A DNA stretch of 6,739 bases from Hydrogenothermaceae bacterium. Its GTDB lineage: Bacteria; Aquificota; Aquificia; Aquificales; Hydrogenothermaceae. A program made the translations under genes and the position numbers. The notes under the pieces were generated by a model, which was not told where the DNA came from, did no database searches, and was given only the letters and a program-made list of their open reading frames with translations. Positions within the stretch are counted from its first letter, which is position 1; each line of letters begins with the position of its first letter. The DNA lies in assembly GCA_015490675.1 (NCBI GenBank), contig WFXI01000036.1, positions 1 through 6,739 on the forward strand, read 5' to 3'. Below, piece after piece: positions 1 to 5,217 of this stretch.

Positions 1-16
1 TAATACTTACATATAT

Positions 17-22
17 GGAGGA
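17..22 (+). promoter_or_regulatory. Shine-Dalgarno site that fixes a TTG start
   Basis: GGAGGA lies 5 nt upstream of the TTG at 28-30. This near-perfect anti-16S match at normal spacing supports the rare TTG as the true start of the first gene. The encoded N-terminus (MKVAIVGVGNMG) is also what a Rossmann-fold dehydrogenase should begin with. The ATG at 15-17 is out of frame. Confidence 0.8.
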
Positions 23-27
23 CATTT

Positions 28-858
28 TTGAAAGTAGCCATTGTTGGTGTTGGGAATATGGGAAGACATTATGCAAATAAATTTAAATTGTTAAACTTTT
101 CACCAGTTTTAGTTGATACAAATCCTCAAATTTTAGAAAAATACGATGAAACCTATGCAAAATATACAGATTTAGATGAAGCCTTAGAAAAAGAAGATAT
201 AGAATATATGTTTATTGCAACCTCACCTAAGTTTCACATCCCTCTAGCAAAGAAAGCATTAGAAAGAAACATAAACACAATGATAGAAAAGCCACCAACA
301 TTAGACCCTAAAGAACTTGAAGAGGCAATAGATATTGCAGAAAAAAAAGGAGTTTATCTTGGAGTTTCTGAAATAGAGCTTCGTTCAAGTGTTATAAGAA
401 ATTTTGATAAAACTCTTGATGTAGATTATGTAGAAGCATATAGATTAAACGCTAGAAGCGGTTATATTAATCCATTTTTTGATTTAGCATGGCACGATAT
501 TTATATACTTCAATATCTATTTGGAGATATAAAACTAAAGGAAGTAAAAGATTTAGGAGATATTTTTGAAATTTTTGGAGAAACTCAAAAAAATGAATTT
601 TTCTTAAAAGTTGCATGGAATTATCCAAATGTTAGAAGAGAATGGATATTAAAAACAAAAGAAGGAGAAATTATATTTGATTTTGTAAATGATAAAATTA
701 AGTATCCTTCAGGAAAAGAAGCAGAAAAAGATAATCAAGATAAGTTAGAGCTTATGATAAAACAGTTTATCCAAAATCCGTCTTTAGAAAGTTCTTACAG
801 AGCTCTAAAAATTCTTGAGGAATTTAGCAAATTTGATATAAAGGAGAGAGTAAATTGA
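28..858 (+). CDS. Gfo/Idh/MocA-family NAD(P)-dependent oxidoreductase
   Basis: A predicted cytoplasmic sugar (or nucleotide-sugar) dehydrogenase of 276 aa. The N-terminal Rossmann fold has the dinucleotide motif GVGNMG at residues 7-12. An acidic residue (D30) at the end of the second strand favours NAD over NADP. The family's EKP motif is at 87-89, with the presumed catalytic lysine K88. The C-terminal half carries a D-x-x-x-H-D signature (D152, H156, D157), which fits the family's substrate-side histidine. At 276 aa it is shorter than the usual 310-360 aa, so the C-terminal substrate domain is trimmed. The start is TTG with a strong Shine-Dalgarno site. Its stop overlaps the next gene, a DegT aminotransferase, by 4 nt, so the two are translationally coupled. 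Dehydrogenase plus aminotransferase is the usual logic for installing an amino group on a sugar, as in WbpB/WbpE-type pathways. The actual substrate cannot be read from the sequence. Confidence 0.85.
   Translation: MKVAIVGVGNMGRHYANKFKLLNFSPVLVDTNPQILEKYDETYAKYTDLDEALEKEDIEYMFIATSPKFHIPLAKKALERNINTMIEKPPTLDPKELEEAIDIAEKKGVYLGVSEIELRSSVIRNFDKTLDVDYVEAYRLNARSGYINPFFDLAWHDIYILQYLFGDIKLKEVKDLGDIFEIFGETQKNEFFLKVAWNYPNVRREWILKTKEGEIIFDFVNDKIKYPSGKEAEKDNQDKLELMIKQFIQNPSLESSYRALKILEEFSKFDIKERVN
841..850 (+). promoter_or_regulatory. Shine-Dalgarno site for the coupled TTG start
   Basis: AAGGAGAGAG ends 4 nt before the TTG at 855-857, whose last two bases are part of the TGA stop (856-858) of the preceding gene. 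The TTGA overlap and the purine-rich site together support the start. The resulting N-terminus (MIPIIKPEFG) matches the usual beginning of DegT-family aminotransferases. Confidence 0.7.
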
Positions 859-1913
859 TACCAATTATAAAGCCAGAATTTGGGAAAGAAGAAGAGCAAA
901 CTGTTTTAGAGATTATTAAAAGTGGACATATTACAAGAGGAAAATGGACTTTAAAATTTAAAGAAAGTTTTAGAGATTACATTGGGGCATCTTTTTGTCA
1001 TACAGTTTGTAGTGGAACTGCAGCCCTATATATAGCTTTAAAAGCAATAGGAATAAACTCAAAAGAAGATAAAGTTATTGTTCCTGCTTTTAGCTTTATG
1101 GCAACTATTGATGCTGTTTTGCTTGCAGGAGGAACACCTGTAGTTGTTGATATAAATCAAACTTACACAATGAATACAGAGCAACTAATAGAAGCTATTG
1201 AAAAATACAATCCTAAAGCAGTTATCCCAGTTCATCTTTATGGACAGACTGCAGATATGGATAAAATAAATCAAATTTGCAAAGACAAAGGAGTGATTGT
1301 TTTAGAAGATGCAGCTCAGGCACATGGAGCAGAATATAAAGGGAAAAAAGCAGGAAATCTAGGAGATATCTCTGCATTTAGCTTTTATGCATCAAAAAAT
1401 GTTCCTATGGGAGAAGGAGGAGCAATATTAACATCAAATCCAAAATTAGATGAAGCTATATCTAACTGGATAGAGTTTGGAGACCATCCAGCATTAAACT
1501 TAAGAATTACAGAGTTTCAGGCAGGGATTGGATACTGGCAACTACAAAAATTAGATGAAAACAATGAAAAAAGAAGAAGAATAGCAAAACTTTACAATGA
1601 AGAATTTAAAGACTTACCAGCATTGGTTATTCCAGAAGAAGCTGAAAATAGAAAACATGTTTATCATATCTATACTTTAAGACATCCAAAGAGAAATGAA
1701 ATAGTTCAAAGATTAATAGAAGAAGGTATTGGAGCAAGAGTTTACTATGAATATACTCTTCATCAACTAAGAAATGCTGAGCATTTAAACTGTGAATTTG
1801 CTGAACTTTGCTCTAAAGAAGTATTTGCAATACCTGTATTTCCATCCTTGAAAGATAGTGAAATTGATTTTATTATTGATACAGTTAAAAAAGTTATTAA
1901 AGAGGTTTCATAA
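855..1913 (+). CDS. DegT/DnrJ/EryC1/StrS-family PLP-dependent sugar aminotransferase
   Basis: A full-length (352 aa) aminotransferase of the sugar-modifying DegT family. It would use pyridoxal phosphate to convert a keto-sugar nucleotide to an amino sugar, usually with glutamate as donor. Visible landmarks are the SGTAALYIAL cofactor-phosphate region (residues 53-62), VPAFSF (76-81), EDAAQAHGA (151-159) with the PLP-ring-binding D152 and Q155, and the Schiff-base lysine K181 in SFYASKNVPMGEGGA. The family block R217-ITEFQAGIGYWQLQKLD follows. The start is a TTG overlapping the upstream oxidoreductase stop. Its TAA stop shares one base with the following lipoprotein ATG (TAATG). With the upstream Gfo/Idh-type enzyme it likely makes an amino sugar for surface polysaccharide or LPS. 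The family call is firm and the substrate is unknown. Confidence 0.92.
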   Translation: MIPIIKPEFGKEEEQTVLEIIKSGHITRGKWTLKFKESFRDYIGASFCHTVCSGTAALYIALKAIGINSKEDKVIVPAFSFMATIDAVLLAGGTPVVVDINQTYTMNTEQLIEAIEKYNPKAVIPVHLYGQTADMDKINQICKDKGVIVLEDAAQAHGAEYKGKKAGNLGDISAFSFYASKNVPMGEGGAILTSNPKLDEAISNWIEFGDHPALNLRITEFQAGIGYWQLQKLDENNEKRRRIAKLYNEEFKDLPALVIPEEAENRKHVYHIYTLRHPKRNEIVQRLIEEGIGARVYYEYTLHQLRNAEHLNCEFAELCSKEVFAIPVFPSLKDSEIDFIIDTVKKVIKEVS

Positions 1914-2116
1914 TGAAGAAATTATCTTTTTTATTAGTTGCTTCTTTTTTACTTAGTTCTTGTATAGCACACCATTTTAATCAACCTGTATGTAAGTGTG
2001 AATGTAAATGCCCTAATGAAGATAAAAAAGAAGAAAAGAAAAATAAAAAATCCCAATCTAAAGAAGAAAATTTTCTAACAGATGATACAACTATTCAAGA
2101 TGTGTTAGGGAGATAA
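1913..2116 (+). CDS. Small Cys-rich lipoprotein, function unknown
   Basis: A 67-aa protein with a lipoprotein signal peptide: MKK, a hydrophobic stretch (residues 4-14) and the lipobox L14-S15-S16-C17. Signal peptidase II would therefore leave a lipidated mature protein of about 51 aa starting at C17. The residue after the cysteine is Ile, not Asp, so outer-membrane sorting is possible if the organism uses Lol-type rules. The mature part has HH (20-21) and an alternating cysteine cluster C27-K-C29-E-C31-K-C33. A highly charged Lys/Glu linker (about 35-52) and an acidic tail follow. The spaced cysteines and histidines could bind a metal or form disulfides; this is inference. The ATG overlaps the preceding stop by 1 nt and AAAGAGG (1899-1905) is the ribosome site. 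I do not recognise a family. Confidence 0.75.
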   Translation: MKKLSFLLVASFLLSSCIAHHFNQPVCKCECKCPNEDKKEEKKNKKSQSKEENFLTDDTTIQDVLGR

Positions 2117-2119
2117 GAA

Positions 2120-2581
2120 ATGAAAAATATAGAAGGAAACCTTTCAGCAAAAGGACTAAAATTTGCGATAATCGTAAGTAGGTTTAACAACTTAATAACA
2201 GAAAAATTATTAGAAGGAGCTGTAGATTGTATTGTTAGACATGATGGAAACGAAAAAAATATTACAGTAGTTAGAGTTCCAGGGTCTTTTGAAATACCAT
2301 TAACAGCTAAGAAACTTGCAAAATCAGGTAAGTTTGATGCAGTAATATGTTTAGGTGCTGTTATAAGAGGTGATACTCCTCATTTTGATTATGTTGCAAA
2401 TGAAGTAACAAAAGGAATAGCTCAGGTCTCTTTGGAGACAGAAGTTCCAATTTCCTACGGGATTTTAACAACAGATACTATTGAGCAAGCTATAGAAAGA
2501 GCAGGAACTAAAATGGGTAATAAAGGTTTTGATGCAGCATTAACAGCAATAGAAATGGTAAATGTATTAAGGCAAATATAG
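2120..2581 (+). CDS. ribH: 6,7-dimethyl-8-ribityllumazine synthase
   Basis: Catalyses the penultimate step of riboflavin synthesis, condensing 5-amino-6-ribitylaminouracil with 3,4-dihydroxy-2-butanone 4-phosphate. At 153 aa it has the normal length for the family, whose members assemble into pentamers or 60-mer capsids. Motifs seen: SRFN (20-23) with the aromatic F22 that stacks on the substrate; VPGSFEIP (53-60); GAVIRGDTPHFDYV (79-92) with the presumed catalytic H88; PISYGILTTDT (110-120); and ERAGTKMGNKG (126-136) with the phosphate-binding R127. The ATG is 3 nt after the lipoprotein stop, with AGGGAG at 2107-2112. It is followed by nusB, a very common bacterial pairing (ribH-nusB). No other riboflavin gene lies in the window. 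Confidence 0.97.
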   Translation: MKNIEGNLSAKGLKFAIIVSRFNNLITEKLLEGAVDCIVRHDGNEKNITVVRVPGSFEIPLTAKKLAKSGKFDAVICLGAVIRGDTPHFDYVANEVTKGIAQVSLETEVPISYGILTTDTIEQAIERAGTKMGNKGFDAALTAIEMVNVLRQI

Positions 2582-2592
2582 TAGGTATTTTT

Positions 2593-3060
2593 ATGGAAAC
2601 ACCAAAAATAATTGGAAAGTTTAGAAAAAAAGCTAGAGAAATAGCTTTAAAAGTTTTATATGCATATGAACTTAGAGGAAAAGATATTGATATAAATGAA
2701 CTTTTAGAAGATGTGATTAAAGATGTAAGAGACAAAATATCAGAAAAAACTTTGCAGTATGCGTATGCAATAGTAAACGGGATAGCAGAGCATATAGAAG
2801 AGATAGATGAAATTATAAAAAAATACCTGAAAGATTGGAGATTTGAAAGGGTTGGAAATATAGAAAAAGCGCTTCTTAGAATAGGAACTTATGAACTTTT
2901 ATTTGCAGATGTTCCAGATAAAGGGAGGGTTTTTATAGATATTTTAGATTTAGCCAAGTGTTATAGTTTAGATGAAGATGCTTTAAAGTTTATAAATGGA
3001 GTGCTAAGCAGTATATATAAAAATGAATCAAAGAGAGAGCATACAGAGAGCTACAATTAG
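2593..3060 (+). CDS. nusB: Transcription antitermination factor NusB
   Basis: An all-helical RNA-binding protein (155 aa) that, with NusE (ribosomal protein S10), binds boxA in rRNA leader transcripts and supports antitermination. The N-terminal basic segment (K9-FRKKAREIALKVLYAYEL) matches the family's boxA-binding region. DWRFERVGNIEKALLRIG (81-98) and the conserved VFIDILDLAKCYS (113-125) then FINGVLSSIY (133-142) complete the signature. The start ATG is 11 nt after ribH. Only a weak GTAGGT sits upstream, overlapping the ribH stop, so coupling to ribH is likely. Its TAG stop overlaps the convergent yajC end by 3-4 nt and lies inside the right arm of the terminator hairpin. Confidence 0.95.
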   Translation: METPKIIGKFRKKAREIALKVLYAYELRGKDIDINELLEDVIKDVRDKISEKTLQYAYAIVNGIAEHIEEIDEIIKKYLKDWRFERVGNIEKALLRIGTYELLFADVPDKGRVFIDILDLAKCYSLDEDALKFINGVLSSIYKNESKREHTESYN

Positions 3061-3071
3061 CTCTCTTTTTT
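3045..3071 (+). terminator. Intrinsic terminator of the ribH-nusB operon
   Basis: A perfect 9-bp inverted repeat, AGAGAGCTA (3045-3053) and TAGCTCTCT (3058-3066), separated by the 4-nt loop CAAT, is followed directly by a run of T (3066-3071). The stem spans the last codons and stop of nusB and the last codons of convergent yajC. On the - strand the hairpin is not followed by a T-tract, so it should act mainly on the + strand. Confidence 0.8.
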
Positions 3072-3347
3072 CTCTTCAAAGTAAGAAGAAATTGCTTGTT
3101 TTAAAACTTTAATAATAGTTCCTTCTGACACTTTTAAAGATACAACATTATCTTCAATAGATTTTATTTCTCCAATAATTCCGCCAGAAGTGATTACTTT
3201 ATCACCTTTCTTTAAAGAGTTTAAAAATTCCTCATGTTTTTTTCTTTGTTGCTGTTGAGGTCTGTAAAGTAAAAAGTAAAAAATGGCAATAAGAATTACC
3301 ATCCATATGATAGCACTGATTAACTGCTCTGCACCGCCTCCTTGCAT
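3057..3347 (-). CDS. yajC: Preprotein translocase subunit YajC
   Basis: A small inner-membrane protein of the SecDF-YajC complex that assists Sec-dependent export. At 96 aa it is a typical length. A short N-terminal stretch is followed by one membrane segment (about residues 9-27), the conserved YRPQQQQRKK (28-37) and the cytoplasmic domain with L45-KKGDKVITSGGIIGEI. The start is fixed by AGGAGG (3353-3358) 5 nt upstream of the ATG. Only 25 nt separate it from the tRNA-Val gene upstream, with no terminator between, so tRNA and mRNA probably share a transcript. secD and secF, often next to yajC, are not here. It converges with nusB with overlapping ends. Confidence 0.93.
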   Translation of the reverse strand: MQGGGAEQLISAIIWMVILIAIFYFLLYRPQQQQRKKHEEFLNSLKKGDKVITSGGIIGEIKSIEDNVVSLKVSEGTIIKVLKQAISSYFEEKKES

Positions 3348-3372
3348 AAGAGCCTCCTAAAAATTTAATAAA

Positions 3373-3446
3373 TGGTCGGTGGAGGATTCGAACCTCCGAC
3401 CTCCTGCGTGTCGGGCAGGCGCTCTAGCCATCTGAGCTAACCGACC
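3373..3446 (-). tRNA. tRNA-Val (anticodon GAC)
   Basis: A 74-nt cloverleaf on the - strand. The 7-bp acceptor GGTCGGT/ACCGACC is all Watson-Crick. The D arm is GCTC/GAGC with a 9-nt loop containing GG. The anticodon stem is CCTGC/GCAGG around the loop CCGACAC, followed by variable AGGTC and the T arm GGAGG/CCTCC with loop TTCGAAT. The anticodon is GAC, reading GUC/GUU. Discriminator A73 fits valine; tRNA-Asp, which has a very similar anticodon arm, would have G73 and GUC. The CCA tail is not encoded. Position 33, almost always U, is C here. The gene has its own promoter just upstream and is followed after 25 nt by yajC. Confidence 0.93.
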
Positions 3447-3459
3447 AAAAGGGTTAAAA

Positions 3460-3468
3460 ATTATACCA
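3460..3468 (-). promoter_or_regulatory. Extended -10 promoter for tRNA-Val and yajC
   Basis: Read on the - strand, TGGTATAAT (3468 to 3460) is a consensus -10 box with the extended TGn. It sits 13 nt before the first tRNA base, which predicts a start near 3453 and a leader of only a few bases. No good -35 lies 16-18 nt upstream (the best is TGTGAA), which fits an extended -10 promoter. Confidence 0.65.
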
Positions 3469-3488
3469 AATTTCACAGCAATTTCACA
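3469..3488. repeat. Two direct copies of AATTTCACA, 11-bp period
   Basis: AATTTCACA occurs at 3469-3477 and again at 3480-3488, separated by GC. The 11-bp period places both copies on the same face of the helix. They lie just upstream of the -10 box for tRNA-Val/yajC and would also lie upstream of a + strand promoter for the candidate small RNA. They could be a regulator site or simply a chance duplication. Confidence 0.5.
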
Positions 3489-3508
3489 TCAGATATATAT
3501 ACTATAAA
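3472..3508 (+). promoter_or_regulatory. Possible promoter of the candidate small RNA
   Basis: TTCACA (3472-3477) and TATATA (3494-3499) are spaced 16 nt apart. TATACT (3498-3503) and TATAAA (3503-3508) are alternative -10 boxes in the same AT-rich run. In such AT-rich DNA these matches are weak evidence; the main support is the orphan + strand terminator downstream. Confidence 0.3.
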
Positions 3509-3510
3509 CT

Positions 3511-3591
3511 AGAAGTTAGTAGCTACCGAGAGCCGATGTTTTCTCAAACCTCCTCCCAGTCTTGCCCTGCCTTTTGGCAGGGATTTTTTTT
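3511..3591 (+). ncRNA. Candidate small noncoding RNA, about 80 nt
   Basis: The 143-bp gap between tRNA-Val and aroE has no open reading frame of note, but ends in a strong + strand terminator although no + strand gene precedes it: both neighbours are on the - strand. The simplest reading is a short RNA starting near 3510 and ending at the T-tract near 3591. Possible structure: the GTAGCTAC palindrome (3519-3526), a small GAGAG/TTCTC hairpin (3528-3532 with 3541-3545), a single-stranded C/T-rich stretch with CCTCCTCCC (3549-3557), then the terminator. Its 3' end overlaps the aroE stop codon on the opposite strand. This segment is more GC-rich than its surroundings. I do not recognise it as 6S, SRP RNA, tmRNA, RNase P or a riboswitch. 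The 5' end is a guess. Confidence 0.45.
3565..3591 (+). terminator. Strong + strand intrinsic terminator with no upstream gene
   Basis: CCCTGCC (3565-3571), loop TTTT, GGCAGGG (3576-3582): a perfect GC-rich 7-bp stem followed by A and eight T (3584-3591). On the - strand the hairpin is preceded by A's and followed by CAAGACTGGG, so it would not be a classical terminator for aroE. It therefore points to transcription of the + strand in the tRNA-aroE gap. Confidence 0.75.
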
Positions 3592-4444
3592 ATGATAAAA
3601 GAGCCTTTCTCATAACTTCTATAGGAGCATCTTTACCTGTCCATATTTCAAATGCTTTAGCTCCTTGATATAAAAGCATAGGAAGACCATCTTGCCATTT
3701 ACAGCCTTTCTTATCTGCAACTTCTAACAGAGGAGTTTTTTTATAGATTATATCTACTACTGTATGTCTTGACGATATTGCTTCATAATTAAATAAAGGT
3801 TGATCATCATCCCTTAGTCCTACTGATGTAGTATTAACAATTATATCTACACTGTCTAATACACAACACTCAATTTTTTCATAAGGTATAGGAATAATTA
3901 TTTCTTCTGCAAATTTTGTTAATTTAAAAAAATCTTCTCTTATTTTAAAAACTTTTTCTATTGTTCTGTTAGCCTGATAGATTTTATTTACACCTTCTTT
4001 TATTAAACCATATACAACAGCTCTAGATGCTCCACCAGCTCCTAAAATTAAAACGTTTTTTCCTTCTAAATTTGGTTCTAATTCCTTTAGTCCTTTTATA
4101 AATCCATAAGCATCTGTGTTATATCCAATTAAATATCCATCAATGTTTTTTACTGTGTTACATGCTCCTATGTATAAAACTTCTTCAGAGAGTTCATTTA
4201 GATATTCTAAAATATGTTCTTTGTGAGGAACTGTTACATTTATACCTTTAATACCTAAAGCCTTTATAGCTTCTACAGCAGTTTTTAAATCTTCAGGTTT
4301 TACTTCAAAAGGAAGGTAAACTGCAGGAATGTCATAAAAAGAAAAAGCAGATGTTTGAAATTGAGGGGACTTTGAATGTTTTACAGGATATCCAAAAATT
4401 CCATAAACTTGCGTTTGTCCACTTATGTCTACTGTTAATTTCAT
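3590..4444 (-). CDS. aroE: Shikimate dehydrogenase (NADP+)
   Basis: Reduces 3-dehydroshikimate to shikimate with NADPH in the aromatic amino acid pathway. It is a cytoplasmic protein of 284 aa, normal for AroE. The substrate site shows GYPVKHSKSP (18-27, with S24 and S26), NVTVPHKE (69-76, catalytic K75), GACNTV (93-98, N96) and GYNTD (107-111, catalytic D111). The NADP domain shows LGAGGASRA (134-142) and ANRT (158-161), where N159 and R160 fit NADP 2'-phosphate recognition. NTTSVGL (204-210) and LPMLLYQGAKAF (254-265, Q260) complete the family blocks. Its ATG overlaps the stop of the NifU-domain gene (ATGA) with no good Shine-Dalgarno site, so translation is probably coupled. It is the last gene of the Fe-S/sulfur operon and has no obvious functional link to it. 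Confidence 0.97.
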   Translation of the reverse strand: MKLTVDISGQTQVYGIFGYPVKHSKSPQFQTSAFSFYDIPAVYLPFEVKPEDLKTAVEAIKALGIKGINVTVPHKEHILEYLNELSEEVLYIGACNTVKNIDGYLIGYNTDAYGFIKGLKELEPNLEGKNVLILGAGGASRAVVYGLIKEGVNKIYQANRTIEKVFKIREDFFKLTKFAEEIIIPIPYEKIECCVLDSVDIIVNTTSVGLRDDDQPLFNYEAISSRHTVVDIIYKKTPLLEVADKKGCKWQDGLPMLLYQGAKAFEIWTGKDAPIEVMRKALLS

Positions 4445-4698
4445 TCTGAAATAGTAAACTTAGTTTGACCTATTTTTACAGCCTTTACCCAAGGTAAAAA
4501 TTGCTTAATTGCAAGTATTACAGTATCTTTCATTGTAAGGTCTGAAACAGGACAGGTTGCACAAGTTCCAACAAGCTCTAAATAAACTTCATTATTTTCT
4601 ACTTTTACTAAAACAATATTTCCTTCATCAATAGCTAATGCAGGTCTAATTTTTTCTAAGACTTCTTCAACTTCCTTTTCTCTGTCAATAACTGCCAT
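4441..4698 (-). CDS. Stand-alone NifU C-terminal domain (Nfu-type) Fe-S protein
   Basis: An 85-aa protein consisting of one NifU C-terminal (Nfu) domain. The domain shows VEEVLEKIRPALAIDEGNIVLV at its start (10-31) and the signature GTCATCPVSDLTM (44-56), in which C46 and C49 form the CxxC that binds a bridging [4Fe-4S] cluster in a dimer. Such proteins carry clusters to apo-proteins or act as scaffolds. The start is supported by GAGAGG at 4707-4712. The upstream gene ends 22 nt before it, and the aroE ATG overlaps its TGA. An IscU/NifU N-type scaffold and a BFD-like [2Fe-2S] protein are encoded in the same operon, so the three modules of a NifU protein are present as separate genes. Confidence 0.9.
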   Translation of the reverse strand: MAVIDREKEVEEVLEKIRPALAIDEGNIVLVKVENNEVYLELVGTCATCPVSDLTMKDTVILAIKQFLPWVKAVKIGQTKFTISE

Positions 4699-4720
4699 AG
4701 CTTTTACCTCTCTATAAGAT

Positions 4721-4966
4721 TTATTCTTCTAGCAGTGGCCTTGATATTTCAAGACCTAATTTATCATGTAAATCTTTAAAAAATTGCTTTTGCTTTTCTT
4801 CAGGAAGCCCTAAAACATTAAATGCTCCCTGAATAGAAAGCCTTTTTAAAGCTATATCTTCTATTCTCTCTTTGTAAAAGAAATCAAAGTATTCTTTTAT
4901 TAGCTCTTCAGATTCTGGATATTCTTCCAGTAAATGAAAAACTTTAAAATCTGCACTTATTCTCAT
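4721..4966 (-). CDS. Small DUF1858-like protein without cysteines
   Basis: An 81-aa, probably cytoplasmic helical protein of unknown function. The N-terminal pattern F7-K-V-FHLLEEYPESEELIKEYF resembles the start of DUF1858-type domains (strand, then a helix with a 'YPE' turn). The second half (SIQGAFNVLGLPEEKQKQFFKDLHDKLGL) resembles the domain's closing helices. Many DUF1858 domains carry a cysteine pair that may bind a cluster or thiol; this protein has no cysteine at all. The ATG overlaps the TGA stop of the TusA-like gene (ATGA), so the two are coupled, and it is followed by the NifU-domain gene. Such domains often accompany TusA-like and Fe-S proteins, so a helper role in sulfur transfer is plausible but unproven. 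The family assignment is from pattern only. Confidence 0.7.
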   Translation of the reverse strand: MRISADFKVFHLLEEYPESEELIKEYFDFFYKERIEDIALKRLSIQGAFNVLGLPEEKQKQFFKDLHDKLGLEISRPLLEE

Positions 4967-5217
4967 TCTTGAGTTTTCCTTACAAAAAATCTTAATAATC
5001 CATCTTCATCTATATATCCTAAATATTCGTTTCCTGTTGTTTCACACCAGGCTGGAACATCTTGAATTGCACCTTCATCATCAGCTTGAAGTTCAACAAT
5101 TTGCCCTACTTTTGCAGTTTTCATAACTTTTGCTAACTCTGTAATAGGAATTGGGCAGTATGTTCCAGTTGCATCGTGAACTATATCTGGATTTATGTTT
5201 TCTAAATCTATGCTCAT
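4963..5217 (-). CDS. TusA-family sulfur carrier protein
   Basis: An 84-aa single-domain protein of the TusA/SirA/YeeD family, small cytoplasmic carriers of persulfide sulfur. The signature is D15-ATGTYCPIPITELAKVM, where C21 in CPxP is the persulfide-carrying cysteine. The second family block is DDEGAIQDVPAWCETTGNEYLG (46-67). A second cysteine, C58, sits in the usual W-C-x-x-x-G position. The ATG shares a base with the TAA of the upstream PP-loop gene (TAATG), and GGAGGG (5222-5227) is its ribosome site. Placement directly after a tRNA-thiolase-like ATPase suggests it delivers sulfur for tRNA thiolation, as E. coli TusA does for MnmA. TusA homologues also serve dissimilatory sulfur oxidation, which is an alternative in a sulfur-oxidising organism. 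Confidence 0.93.
   Translation of the reverse strand: MSIDLENINPDIVHDATGTYCPIPITELAKVMKTAKVGQIVELQADDEGAIQDVPAWCETTGNEYLGYIDEDGLLRFFVRKTQE

Noticed and set aside
2508..2735. 75-aa open frame on the - strand
   Set aside because: It lies opposite the ribH end and nusB start, both clearly real; its sequence is a low-complexity hydrophobic shadow typical of antisense AT-rich DNA.
3373..3446. tRNA-Asp
   Set aside because: The anticodon arm resembles tRNA-Asp, but the anticodon is GAC rather than GTC and position 73 is A rather than G.
3493..3501. ATATATATA as a microsatellite or origin element
   Set aside because: Only a few dinucleotide units in AT-rich DNA, better explained as promoter sequence; no DnaA-box cluster nearby.
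3565..3582. Hairpin as the aroE terminator on the - strand
   Set aside because: Read on the - strand, the stem is followed by CAAGACTGGG rather than T's; the T-tract is on the + strand side.
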